NCBI RefSeq assembly: GCF_023078375.1
Contig: NZ_CP095554.1
Span: 992,001 to 1,056,000, forward strand
DNA: 64,000 nucleotides
DNA from: Roseomonas gilardii subsp. gilardii
Lineage (GTDB): Bacteria > Pseudomonadota > Alphaproteobacteria > Acetobacterales > Acetobacteraceae
Direction: 5' to 3'
Of the stretch, positions 50,844-60,673 are shown piece after piece (the first letter of the stretch is position 1; the number at the start of each line of letters is the position of its first letter). Below the pieces are notes generated by a model. The model was not told the DNA's origin, searched no databases, and worked only from the letters and a program-made list of their open reading frames with translations. Position numbers and translations under genes: made by a program.

Positions 50844-52058
50844 ATGAGCCAGGGCAGCCTTGCCGCCGAACGGCCCGCCGTGAGCCAGACCGCCTTCACC
50901 GTGCTGGCGGCGCTCAGCCTCTGCCACCTGCTCAACGACATGATGCAGTCGCTGCTGGCGGCGCTCTTCCCCGTCCTGAAGGCGAGCTACGGCCTCAGCT
51001 TCACCCAGATCGGCTTCCTCGCCTTCACCTTCCAGCTCACCGCCTCCCTGCTGCAACCGGCCGTGGGCTGGTACACCGACCGCAAGCCGCAGCCCCGCTC
51101 CCTGCCGGTCGCCATGGGCTTCACCTTCTGCGGGCTGCTGCTCCTGGCCTGGGCGGACCACTACTGGTCGCTGCTCTGCGCGGCCGCCATGGTGGGCATG
51201 GGCTCCTCGGTCTTCCACCCGGATTCCTCCCGCATCGCCCGGATCGCCTCGGGCGGGCGGCACGGGTTGGCGCAGTCGATCTTCCAGGTCGGCGGCAATG
51301 CCGGCTCGGCGGCCGGCCCATTGCTCGCCGCCTATGTCGTCCTGCCGCGCGGCCAGGGCAGCGTCGCCTGGTTCTCTCTCGCCGCGCTGCTGGCCATGTC
51401 ACTGCTCTGGTGGGTCGGCGGCTGGGCGCATGGCCAGCTTCTCAGCCGCCGCCGCGCCATCGGCCACGCCGCGGCGCCGCATGCCGCCCTGCCGCGGCAG
51501 AAGGTCATGATGGCTATCGCCGTGCTCGGCATCCTGGTCTTCTCGAAGTACATCTACATGGCCAGCCTGACGAGCTACTACACCTTCTACCTGATGCAGA
51601 GCTTCGGCCTGACCATCCAGGAGGCGCAGGTCTATCTCTTCCTCTTCCTCGGCGCCGTCGCGGTCGGCACCGTGGTGGGCGGGCCGGTGGGCGACCGCTT
51701 CGGGCGCAAGGTGGTGATCTGGGGCTCCATCCTCGGCATCCTGCCCTTCACCCTGGCGCTGCCCTATGTGAACCTGTTCTGGACGGCGGTGCTCACCGTG
51801 CTGATCGGCCTGATCCTGGCCTCCGCCTTCTCGGCGATCCTGGTCTATGCGCAGGAACTGGTGCCGGGCCGCGTCGGCGTGATCTCCGGCCTGTTCTTCG
51901 GCTTCGCCTTCGGCATGGGCGGCCTCGGCTCCGCCCTGCTCGGCATCCTGGCGGATGCGAAGGGCATCACCTTCGTCTACCACCTCTGCTCCTTCCTGCC
52001 CCTGCTCGGCATCCTCACCATCCTGCTGCCGAATCTGGAGCGGCATCGGGCAGGGTAG
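50844..52058 (+). CDS. MFS transporter, fosmidomycin-resistance (Fsr) type
   Basis: This 404-residue, twelve-helix efflux protein has the Fsr pattern: LSLCHLLNDMMQSLLAALFP at helix 1, SFTQIGFLAFTFQLTASLLQ, GMGSSVFHPDSSRIARIASG and, in the second half, GGPVGDRFGRKVVIWGS. ATG 50844 follows GAGGGGAG; the frame continues upstream without a ribosome site. It is separated from the lipid-sugar genes by 253 bases in which I see no gene. Fsr homologues export fosmidomycin or related small molecules; the natural substrate is not known. Confidence 0.87.
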   Translation: MSQGSLAAERPAVSQTAFTVLAALSLCHLLNDMMQSLLAALFPVLKASYGLSFTQIGFLAFTFQLTASLLQPAVGWYTDRKPQPRSLPVAMGFTFCGLLLLAWADHYWSLLCAAAMVGMGSSVFHPDSSRIARIASGGRHGLAQSIFQVGGNAGSAAGPLLAAYVVLPRGQGSVAWFSLAALLAMSLLWWVGGWAHGQLLSRRRAIGHAAAPHAALPRQKVMMAIAVLGILVFSKYIYMASLTSYYTFYLMQSFGLTIQEAQVYLFLFLGAVAVGTVVGGPVGDRFGRKVVIWGSILGILPFTLALPYVNLFWTAVLTVLIGLILASAFSAILVYAQELVPGRVGVISGLFFGFAFGMGGLGSALLGILADAKGITFVYHLCSFLPLLGILTILLPNLERHRAG

Positions 52059-52087
52059 GGGGCAACAGCCCCGTCGCGCCTGCGTTC

Positions 52088-52392
52088 CGGCCCCGGTGGA
52101 GGCCCTGCCTCCCCCGGCCCCCTCCGCTGGGGACATGGTATGTCCCCAGACCCCGCCTTTCGCTGGCACCGGGTGGCAAGGTCAGCCAGCGGCCTGATCC
52201 CGAAGGGCAGGCGGATCGGCGAGGCTCCAAAAGAAGAAAAACACCATCTCCACGCGCGCGGCGCCGGCAGCCCGCCGGAGAGCCTGGCTCTCCGGCGCGA
52301 CCCGGCATCAGCAAGCGCCAACGAACCGGGTCCAGGGTGCGCAGCGTCCTGGCGGATGGGGGTCTGGGGGGAAGGCGGAGCCTTGCCCCCGG
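52088..52392. repeat. Hairpin repeat elements, copy pair f (best preserved)
   Basis: The gap 52059-52440 between convergent genes holds two inverted units. The left (52088-52169) has GGTGGAGGC/GCCTCCCCC with loop CCT and one mismatch, then CTGGGGACAT/ATGTCCCCAG with loop GGT. The right (52274-52392) has GCCGGAGAGC/GCTCTCCGGC with loop CTG, then CCAGGGTGC/GCGTCCTGG with loop GCA and two G-T pairs, then AAGGC/GCCTT with loop GGA. Linkers match copy b while stems differ. Between the units I see no gene. Confidence 0.78.
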
Positions 52393-52440
52393 AAGGCAGC
52401 GGCCTCCACGGAGCAAAGGCCGGAAGCGACAGCCCCCGCC

Positions 52441-54699
52441 TCAGGCCGGCGCCGCATCCCCCCGGGCTGCACGTCGCCGCGCCGGGGCACGCCCCGCGCC
52501 TGCCTTCCTGGGCCGGCCCTTGCCCGGGCCTGCCGCCTTCGTCCGGCCCGGCGTCTTCCCCTGCTGCCCGTCGATCCAGGCGGAGATGGCGGCAGCGCTT
52601 GCCTGTGCCTCCTCCGGCAGGGCCACGCCACGCTGCTCCGCCAGCTTCCGCGCGAAACCGAGCTGCGCCGCGCTGGGTGCGCGGCCGGTCCCTGCCTCGC
52701 CACCGCCTTCCCGGCGCGGCGCGTGCTCGTCGAGGAAGGCGCGGCAGGCCGTCGCGGAGCGTGTGTAGCCCTTGGGTGGCGCGATCCCCTTGCGCTTCGC
52801 CAGGCTGGCCACGAAACGCGCCATGGCCGGGGTCGGCGCACCTTTCCCGCCCGGCGCGCCGCCACTGGCCAGGAGCGGCGCCTCGCCCGAGGCCGCGCGC
52901 TCGGTCAGCCGCGCGATGATCCGGCTGGCCTGGGCGCAGACGGCGTCGATCGCGCCCATCATCTCCTGCTGCCCCACCAGCACCTCGTCCAGCAGCCGTT
53001 CGAGCTGCGCCGTCACGCCGGGATCGACCAGCGCCGGATCGGCCTGTTCCAGAACGGCGAAGAGCTGGAGCCCGCGTTCCGTCGGCACGATGTGCTTGCC
53101 GTCGATGCGCAGGAAATCCTGCGCCTTCAGCCCACGGATGATCTCGGCCCGCGTCGCCGGCGTGCCGATGCCCTTGGCCTCCTTCAGCCGGTCCTGCAAC
53201 GCCTCGTCCCCGACGAAGCGCCAGGCGTTCTGCATCGCCTCGATCAGCGTACCCTCGTTGTAGCGCGGCGGCGGGCGCGTCTCCTTCGCCTCCACCTTCG
53301 CCTCGCTCAGCGCGGCAGGCTCGCCATCGCGGAGAGCGGGGAGGAGCTGCGCATCCTCGCCCTTCTCCTCGGCGGGCACCCATTCGGGGAAGGCGGCGCG
53401 CCAGCCCATCTCCAGCGGCTGCCGCCCCACGGCACGGAAGGCGTGGCCCTTCACGTCGATCGTGGCCGTGGTCTGGCGATAGCGGAAATCCGGCATCATC
53501 GCCGCCAGATAGGCGCGCGCGATCACGTCGAAGAGCTTGCGCTCATCCGCCGAAAGGCGCGGCCAGGCCTCGCGCAGCCGCTCCACCGTGTTGACGTTCG
53601 GGATCACCGCGTGGTGGCTCGCCCCCGCCAGGCCCTTGTCGTGGAAGGCCCCGCTGGCGCCGCGCCGGACCAGCGGCGGCTGCGGTACGGGAATGCCGCT
53701 CCAGGCCCGCCCTTCCCGCAGGGCCGCCACGATGCGCGGCACATCAGGGATCAGGCTTTCCGGCAGGTAGCGTGTCTCGGCGCGGGGATAGGTGATGACC
53801 TTCTTGCCCTCGCCGTCATAGAGTTCCTGCGCCACCTCCAGCGTGCGGGCCGCCGACCAGCCGAAACGCGAGCCGCAGAGGCGTTGCAGCGAAGGCAGGT
53901 CGTGCAGGCGCGGCGGCGATTGCCGCTTCTCCTCGACCTTTACCGCGAGCGGCCCCTGGAAGCCCTCGGCCAGGGCGGCGATGGCTTCGGCCTCCTCGCG
54001 CTTCAGGATGCGCTCCTTCGGCGCGTGGCGCATGCGCAGCCGCCCGGCCTCGACGGCGGCACTCGCCACCACCTCGAAATAGCTCTGCGGCACGAAGTCG
54101 CGGATCTCGATCTCCCGCCGGCAGACGATGGCCAGCGTCGGCGTCTTCACCCGCCCCACGCCGATCACCGCGCGTGCACCCTTCGCCAGCGTCACCGTAG
54201 CGGTGCGGGTGAGGGAGAGGTTGTAGATCTGGTCCGCCTGCCGCCGCGCCACCGCCGCCGCGTAGAGCCGCGCATGCTCGGCATTGGGCCGGGCATGGGC
54301 GAAGGCGTCGCGGATGGTCTGCGGGTCCTGCGCGGTGAACATCACCCGCATCACCGTACCGCGATAGCCATAGTGCTCCAGGATCTCCTGGCCGATCAAC
54401 TGCCCCTCACGGTCGCAATCCGTGGCCAGCCAGACGCGCTTGGCCGAACGCAGGGCCGCGCGGATCGCCTGTAGCTTGGACGCCTTGTTCCCGCCCGTGG
54501 CGGGGCGCGTGCCGTAGAGCGACTCCGGCCGCAGCAGTATGGGGCTCCAGCGCTTCCAGGCCGGGTTCGCCTCCTCGGGCTCCACGAGGTCGAAGAGATG
54601 CCCCTCCGCCGGCAGCACGGCGCCGTAACGTTGGCCCACCGCGGCGCGGATATCCTTGGCCTGGCTGGTCTTTTCGGCGATGACGATCTGCTCGGCCAT
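52441..54699 (-). CDS. topB: DNA topoisomerase III
   Basis: This 752-residue type IA topoisomerase has the Toprim domain with catalytic Glu in VIAEKTSQAKDI and the metal-binding DCDREGQLIGQEIL, then the gate domains with the active tyrosine in KVITYPRAETRYLP (about residue 320). Near the C-terminus are two copies of a roughly 40-residue module (ARFVASLAKRKGIAPP and LGFARKLAEQRGVALP, each followed by a helix with A-x-I/C-R/S) and then a Lys/Arg/Ala-rich tail. ATG 54699 gives the normal start MAEQIVIAEKT. It unlinks single-stranded DNA intermediates. It is divergent from the MucR-like gene. Confidence 0.9.
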   Translation of the reverse strand: MAEQIVIAEKTSQAKDIRAAVGQRYGAVLPAEGHLFDLVEPEEANPAWKRWSPILLRPESLYGTRPATGGNKASKLQAIRAALRSAKRVWLATDCDREGQLIGQEILEHYGYRGTVMRVMFTAQDPQTIRDAFAHARPNAEHARLYAAAVARRQADQIYNLSLTRTATVTLAKGARAVIGVGRVKTPTLAIVCRREIEIRDFVPQSYFEVVASAAVEAGRLRMRHAPKERILKREEAEAIAALAEGFQGPLAVKVEEKRQSPPRLHDLPSLQRLCGSRFGWSAARTLEVAQELYDGEGKKVITYPRAETRYLPESLIPDVPRIVAALREGRAWSGIPVPQPPLVRRGASGAFHDKGLAGASHHAVIPNVNTVERLREAWPRLSADERKLFDVIARAYLAAMMPDFRYRQTTATIDVKGHAFRAVGRQPLEMGWRAAFPEWVPAEEKGEDAQLLPALRDGEPAALSEAKVEAKETRPPPRYNEGTLIEAMQNAWRFVGDEALQDRLKEAKGIGTPATRAEIIRGLKAQDFLRIDGKHIVPTERGLQLFAVLEQADPALVDPGVTAQLERLLDEVLVGQQEMMGAIDAVCAQASRIIARLTERAASGEAPLLASGGAPGGKGAPTPAMARFVASLAKRKGIAPPKGYTRSATACRAFLDEHAPRREGGGEAGTGRAPSAAQLGFARKLAEQRGVALPEEAQASAAAISAWIDGQQGKTPGRTKAAGPGKGRPRKAGAGRAPARRRAARGDAAPA

Positions 54700-54886
54700 G
54701 TTGCTTCGAGGGGAGATCCGGAACAAAACTGGAACCGGAATGCCAGAGCGGAAGCGACGGCGCCAGATTCAAATTTATCGCCACAGGGTCTATAGCCCTG
54801 ACATGACGTGATCGGCCGGGCGCCTTCCCGGCACGGTCCGAGGCCATTCCACCCGCCGAAGAAACCCAACCGAGAAGAGTCGTCCT

Positions 54887-55789
54887 TTGCAATTGATGCC
54901 CGAGCAAGCCGGGATCGCCCGGGCCTGCGGATGCCAGATCGTGCCCGCCACCGAGGAGCAGATCTGGCGCCTGTCGCGGGAACACCGGATCTTCCGCCTG
55001 GATGGCGCCGCCGTGGTGGTCCGCCGGCCCGATGGCTTTCTGGAAACCGCCGGCACGCTGCGCCTGCTGCTGGAGCAGCATGCGCGTGCCCAGGATCTGG
55101 CCGAGGCGGCACCCGCCATGCCAGCAGCCATCCCCGAGCCGCCCGTTGCCGCAGGGCCTGGCCCCGGGCCGGGGGCAGCGCCTTTTCCGCCGGCCGAGCG
55201 GGAGCGGGCGCTGTCGCGGCGGACCCCCCGGGGAGCTTTCGGGGGTTCTTCCGGCGGCGTGCACCGGGAATTGCCGTCCGAGCCGGACCCCACATCCGTG
55301 CCTGGGCCTGGGCCTGGGCCACGGCGATGGGAGCCTGCGCCGGCTGTGGCCTCGCCTGACGGCGCGCCGCCCGATTTCGCGGATCGGCGGCCCGCCCCGC
55401 CACCGGAGGCACCTGCTGGAACCCCCTTGGAGGTCTCTGGTGACTTCCTCGGAGAGGCCCCGGCGGCGGCGCCTGTGGCGGAACATCCGGCCAGCACGGA
55501 ACCCGTGGCGGGGCCCATGGGGCCACGCCCCGAGCCGGCCGTGCCGATCGCCGAGAGCGTGACGCCCGAATATCTGGTCTGCCTGGAAGATGGGAGGCAG
55601 GTGAAGATGCTCACGCGCCACCTCAAGGCTGCCTATGGGATGACGCCGGACCAGTACCGCGCCCGCTGGGGCCTGCCGCCGGATTACCCGATGATGGCGC
55701 CCGGCTCGGCCGAGCGCCGGGCCGCCGCCCGGGCTCCGCGTGCCGCCGGCCGTGGCCGCGCCGGCGGGGAGGAAGGCGCCGTCGAATAA
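54887..55789 (+). CDS. MucR/Ros family protein with long proline-rich N-terminus and degenerate zinc finger
   Basis: This protein of about 300 residues ends in a Ros/MucR domain (about 225-290: TPEYLVCLEDGRQVKMLTRH, YGMTPDQYRARWGLPPDYPM and APGSAERRAAA). Normal MucR proteins are about 140-150 residues. Here an unknown N-terminal region of about 75 residues and a Pro/Gly/Ala-rich linker of about 145 residues precede it. The zinc finger keeps Cys, Asp and one His, but the second His is replaced (RHLKAAYG), as in Ros homologues that fold without metal. TTG 54887 has a GAAGAG site; ATG 54896 is an alternative. It may still bind A+T-rich DNA. Confidence 0.75.
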   Translation: MQLMPEQAGIARACGCQIVPATEEQIWRLSREHRIFRLDGAAVVVRRPDGFLETAGTLRLLLEQHARAQDLAEAAPAMPAAIPEPPVAAGPGPGPGAAPFPPAERERALSRRTPRGAFGGSSGGVHRELPSEPDPTSVPGPGPGPRRWEPAPAVASPDGAPPDFADRRPAPPPEAPAGTPLEVSGDFLGEAPAAAPVAEHPASTEPVAGPMGPRPEPAVPIAESVTPEYLVCLEDGRQVKMLTRHLKAAYGMTPDQYRARWGLPPDYPMMAPGSAERRAAARAPRAAGRGRAGGEEGAVE

Positions 55790-55810
55790 CGCTGCGCCGG
55801 GACGGGTCTT

Positions 55811-55857
55811 CCAGGAGGGGGCGCCGGGGGGCAGGACGGGGCGATGCCCCCCCCCGG
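55811..55857. repeat. Degenerate end hairpin related to the repeat family
   Basis: Downstream of the MucR-like stop, a G-rich stretch and its C-rich partner (GGGGGGCAGG ... GATGCCCCCCCC) form a hairpin resembling the end stem of the repeat family. The conserved tail is missing. It may act as terminator. Confidence 0.35.
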
Positions 55858-55991
55858 CCTCCATGTTTCAACCTGTCACACCGGCCACGAAGCCGCCGCT
55901 TCCGCCCCAGAGATTCCCTGGGGGCGCCCGAGACCTGCCCTGGGGCGGGTGTCCTCTTCCTCTCGCGCTCACCAGCCCAGAGGAGGCCCAA

Positions 55992-56198
55992 TTGCGCAAG
56001 ACGTTCCGTGGTAGCCTGCTGTTCTCCGCCCTGCTGCTCGGTTCCGCCGGCATGGCCATGGCCCAAGGGACAGTGCAGGGGGCGGCCCCCGCTGCCACGT
56101 CCGGGCCGGCGGCCACCGCCGCCACGGCCCCCTCGCAGCTCCCGTCCCAGCCCCAGCCCGAATCGCAGTCCCGGAACCAGGCTTCCCCGGCACCGTGA
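55992..56198 (+). CDS. Small secreted protein (68 residues)
   Basis: A TTG start at 55992 is preceded by a near-perfect GAGGAGG ribosome site and gives a clear signal peptide (RKTFRGSLLFSALLLGSAGM, cleavage after AMA near residue 24). The mature part of about 44 residues is rich in Ala, Pro, Gln and Ser, with no cysteines. No family is recognised. Its stop overlaps a GTG that opens the next small frame. It is likely real because of the ribosome site and signal peptide; function is unknown. Confidence 0.6.
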   Translation: MRKTFRGSLLFSALLLGSAGMAMAQGTVQGAAPAATSGPAATAATAPSQLPSQPQPESQSRNQASPAP

Positions 56199-56419
56199 AG
56201 ACCCCCGTGGCCAAGGCCGGGGAGGGCGAAGGCGCACACCAGGCCCCCCGTCACGAAGCCGCCGGCACGGCGAAGCATTCCCACCCCGGCAAGGCCAGCC
56301 TGTCGTCGTCGCGCTCCGCCGGCCATACGGCGGAGCGGACCCGGGAGGCCGGGCAGGCCGCCCACAGCCAGACGGGCACCGGCCCCGGCGCGGAGGCCCC
56401 CGCCACCCGCGTCAACTGA
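56195..56419 (+). CDS. Small hydrophilic protein (74 residues), uncertain
   Basis: GTG 56195 overlaps the previous stop (GTGA), which suggests coupling. The product is hydrophilic, rich in Ala, Gly, His, Ser and Arg, with no signal peptide or recognisable domain. Composition alone could come from GC-rich noncoding DNA, so the main support is the overlap and the undisturbed frame between two secreted-protein genes. Confidence 0.35.
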   Translation: MKTPVAKAGEGEGAHQAPRHEAAGTAKHSHPGKASLSSSRSAGHTAERTREAGQAAHSQTGTGPGAEAPATRVN

Positions 56420-56499
56420 ACCGCCGGGCCGGCGCTGTCACGGGAGGCCGCGCCGGCCTTTCCCGCCACCCGCTTCCGCAGAAGGATCGAAGACGTCCC

Positions 56500-56799
56500 A
56501 TGCGTAAACTGCTCTACGCCGCCCTGCTGGCCCCGCTGCTGTCCGTGACCGCCCTCGCGGCCGGAGAGGCGCAGGCGGCGCCCGCCCCGGTGTCCGTGGT
56601 GCCGGAGGCGCGGGCCGCCGGCCTTCTGCAGCCGGTCCAGTACTACTACGCCCCGCCGCCGACCCGCTGGCACGGGCCGCCGCCGCGCCGCTGGCGCCCG
56701 CCGCCGCCGAGGCATTGGCATCGCCCGCCCCCGCCGCCCCCGCGCTGGCACCGTCCGCCCCCGCCGCGCTACGGCTACGCGCCGCCACGGCGCTACTGA
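56500..56799 (+). CDS. Secreted Pro/Arg/His/Trp-rich small protein
   Basis: This 99-residue protein has a clear signal peptide (RKLLYAALLAPLLSVTALAA, cleavage after AQA near residue 27). The mature region ends in a repetitive, strongly basic tail rich in Pro, Arg, Trp, His and Tyr (units like PPPRRWRPPPPRHWHRPP). Such tails are common in short alphaproteobacterial envelope proteins and may bind polyanions, metals or peptidoglycan; no function is established. It lies 60-odd bases before a hairpin and upstream of the acetyl-CoA synthetase gene. Confidence 0.65.
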   Translation: MRKLLYAALLAPLLSVTALAAGEAQAAPAPVSVVPEARAAGLLQPVQYYYAPPPTRWHGPPPRRWRPPPPRHWHRPPPPPPRWHRPPPPRYGYAPPRRY

Positions 56800-56855
56800 C
56801 GGCTGGTCTTCACGCTTCCTGGGCTGTCGGGAGGTTCGGTGAGTTTTGATGGCGG

Positions 56856-56877
56856 AATGGCGCAATTCTGCGCCATT
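56856..56877. terminator. Hairpin between the secreted-protein gene and acs
   Basis: AATGGCGCA/TGCGCCATT is a 9-bp perfect stem with a 4-base loop. It lies 57 bases after the small secreted protein and about 105 before acs. It could end the upstream message or be an operator for acs; no T-run follows. Confidence 0.45.
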
Positions 56878-56983
56878 TCCCAGGGCAGGAAGCCGGCCCG
56901 ATTCCTCCCCTTGCTTGACGGCGGCGCCGCGCCGCGTCCCAATCCGCTTCAAACGCCCCACCGGCGCCTGAATCGGGAGTGAA

Positions 56984-58921
<1,938 letters not shown>

Positions 58922-58931
58922 AACCCATCTC

Positions 58932-58957
58932 CCCGGGGGCGGGCGGCCGCCCCCGGG
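58932..58957 (+). terminator. Terminator-like hairpin after acs
   Basis: CCCGGGGGCGG/CCGCCCCCGGG is an 11-bp perfect stem with loop GCGG, starting 11 bases after the acs stop. There is no T-run, as usual for this genome, but position and stability support termination. Confidence 0.6.
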
Positions 58958-59051
58958 AGGCCGGTTCCGGAAACCCGCCCCCTTTCCGTCCCCCCTTTTC
59001 GGTCCCTGAGGCGGTTGCGCCCGCCGCCGCTCTGCGCAGGATGGCCGGCGC

Positions 59052-60254
59052 ATGTCCGACTCCCCGTCCGCCACCACCCTTTCCGCCGCACAGGTCGGCC
59101 ATCTGGTCTTCGTCCTGGGCCTCGCCGGCTTCTCCTCCGCCCTCACCACCCGCGCGCTGGACCCGCTGCTGGTCAGCGTGGCGGCGGATTTCGGCACCAG
59201 CGTCGAGCGCACCGCCCTGCTCGCCTCGGCCTTCGCCCTGCCCTATGCGCTGATCCAGCCCATCCTCGGCCCCATCGGCGATGCGCTGGGCAAGCGGCTG
59301 GTCATGATCCTCTGCGCCAGCCTGCTGGTCCTGGCCCTCGCCTTCGGCGCCCTGGCCACCAGCCTGCCCATGCTCTTCGTGGCGCGCATCCTGGCAGGGG
59401 CGGCGGCGGGCGGCATCACCCCGCTGGCGCTTGCCACCTTCGGCGACAGCGTGCCGATGGCGGAACGGCAGGTGGCGATGAGCCGCTTCATGGCCTGGAC
59501 CATCGGCGGGCAGGTCGCGGGCGGCGCGCTTTCGGGCTTCCTGGCGGCTTATCTCGGCTGGCGCGGCATCCTCGCCGCCTGCGGCATGGTGGTGCTGGCG
59601 GGCGTGGTGGTGCTGTGGCAGGACAGCCGCCGCCGCCCGGCCCCGCCTGCGCGCCGCTTCGACCTTTCCGTCGCGCTGAACCATTACAAGGGTATCCTTT
59701 CCAACCCCGTGGCGCTGCGTCTCTTCTCCGGTGTGGCGGCGGAGGGGCTGCTGGTCTTCAGCATGTTCCCCTTCCTCGCTGCGCTGCTCGCCCTGCGGGG
59801 CCTCGGCGGCACCTCGGAGGCGGGGATGGCGCTCGGCATCTTCGGCCTGGGCGGCTTCGCCTATGCCAGCCTGGCGCCGCTCCTGGTCCGCACCATCGGG
59901 CAGGCGAACATGATGCGCCTCGGTGGCGTTCTGGCCGGCTGCGGCCTGCTGCTGGTCGCCCTGGCCGGCGCGCTGGCCATGGTGCTGGCGGGAACGCTGC
60001 TGCTGGGCCTCGGCTATTTCATGCTGCACAACAGCATCCAGGTCCGCGTCACCGAGGTCGCGCCCAAGGCGCGCGGCTCCGCCATGGCGCTGCATGCCTG
60101 CAGCTTCTTCCTCGGCCAGTCCCTGGGGCCGGCGGTCTTCGGCATCGCCCAGGCGCGGATCGGCACGCTGCCCAGCCTCGCCGCCTGTGCCGCCGGGATC
60201 GTCCTGGTCGGCCTCTGGCTGGCCCATACCCGCCGCCCGGTGCGGGGGGCCTAG
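59052..60254 (+). CDS. MFS transporter (DHA1-like)
   Basis: This 400-residue, twelve-helix transporter has the loop-2/3 MFS pattern GPIGDALGKRLVMILCASLL and the drug:H+ antiporter-like motif in helix 5 (GGQVAGGALSGFLAAYLGWR). Upstream of the ATG there is only a weak ribosome site (GGCCGG). It follows acs after a hairpin, so it is probably its own unit. Substrate unknown; DHA1 members usually export small amphipathic compounds. Confidence 0.83.
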   Translation: MSDSPSATTLSAAQVGHLVFVLGLAGFSSALTTRALDPLLVSVAADFGTSVERTALLASAFALPYALIQPILGPIGDALGKRLVMILCASLLVLALAFGALATSLPMLFVARILAGAAAGGITPLALATFGDSVPMAERQVAMSRFMAWTIGGQVAGGALSGFLAAYLGWRGILAACGMVVLAGVVVLWQDSRRRPAPPARRFDLSVALNHYKGILSNPVALRLFSGVAAEGLLVFSMFPFLAALLALRGLGGTSEAGMALGIFGLGGFAYASLAPLLVRTIGQANMMRLGGVLAGCGLLLVALAGALAMVLAGTLLLGLGYFMLHNSIQVRVTEVAPKARGSAMALHACSFFLGQSLGPAVFGIAQARIGTLPSLAACAAGIVLVGLWLAHTRRPVRGA

Positions 60255-60516
60255 TTCTGGCGGACGGACCCACTTGTCCACCATGCCGGTGGGCGGGGGC
60301 CGTCACCGCTTTCGTCCGTGTCACTTTAGGGTTTTAGCCTTTTAGGTATTTATTCATCCAGATCAGTGGAACTCAAGGCCCGGAAACGTAAGCGACTACC
60401 GTCATGTCAGGCTGGTTTGAGGATTTAATTCCTGTATCCCGCCGTGGCTGGGAAAGCAAGGGGAGATACGGGCGGTGGCCGTGCCTCGTCCCGCGTGGCG
60501 GGGCCGGCTGGGGCGT

Positions 60517-60650
60517 CCGGGGCCCGGGGGAAGGCTCCGCCTTGCCCCCGATACCCCCATCCGCCAGGAGCCGGTGGCTCCTGGACCTGCCTTTCATGGG
60601 TTCTCGTTGTGGCCGGATCGCGCCGGAGAGGCAGCGCCTCTCCTCCGGGG
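60517..60650. repeat. Hairpin repeat element, copy g
   Basis: The gap 60255-60673 between convergent genes has no supported gene. It holds a short A+T-rich stretch at 60325-60360 and one repeat unit. The unit has AAGGC/GCCTT with loop TCC, the linker CGATACCCCCATCCG, CCAGGAGCC/GGCTCCTGG with loop GGT, the tail ACCTGCCTTTCATGGGTTCTC, GGATCGCGCC and a third stem GGAGAGGC/GCCTCTCC with loop AGC. Confidence 0.72.
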
Positions 60651-60673
60651 GTAGGGAGGCCAGGCCGCCCGCA

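Noticed and set aside
52088-52392. Repeats considered as a CRISPR array
   Set aside because: The units are few, inverted, unequal in spacing and made of hairpins with variable stems; no cas gene is present.
54790-55626. Minus-strand frame opposite the MucR-like gene
   Set aside because: The plus frame ends in a clear Ros/MucR domain; the minus product is low-complexity and lacks motifs.
52441-55789. TopB plus regulator considered as part of an integrative conjugative element
   Set aside because: No integrase, relaxase, conjugation gene or attachment site was seen, and the neighbours are ordinary chromosomal genes.
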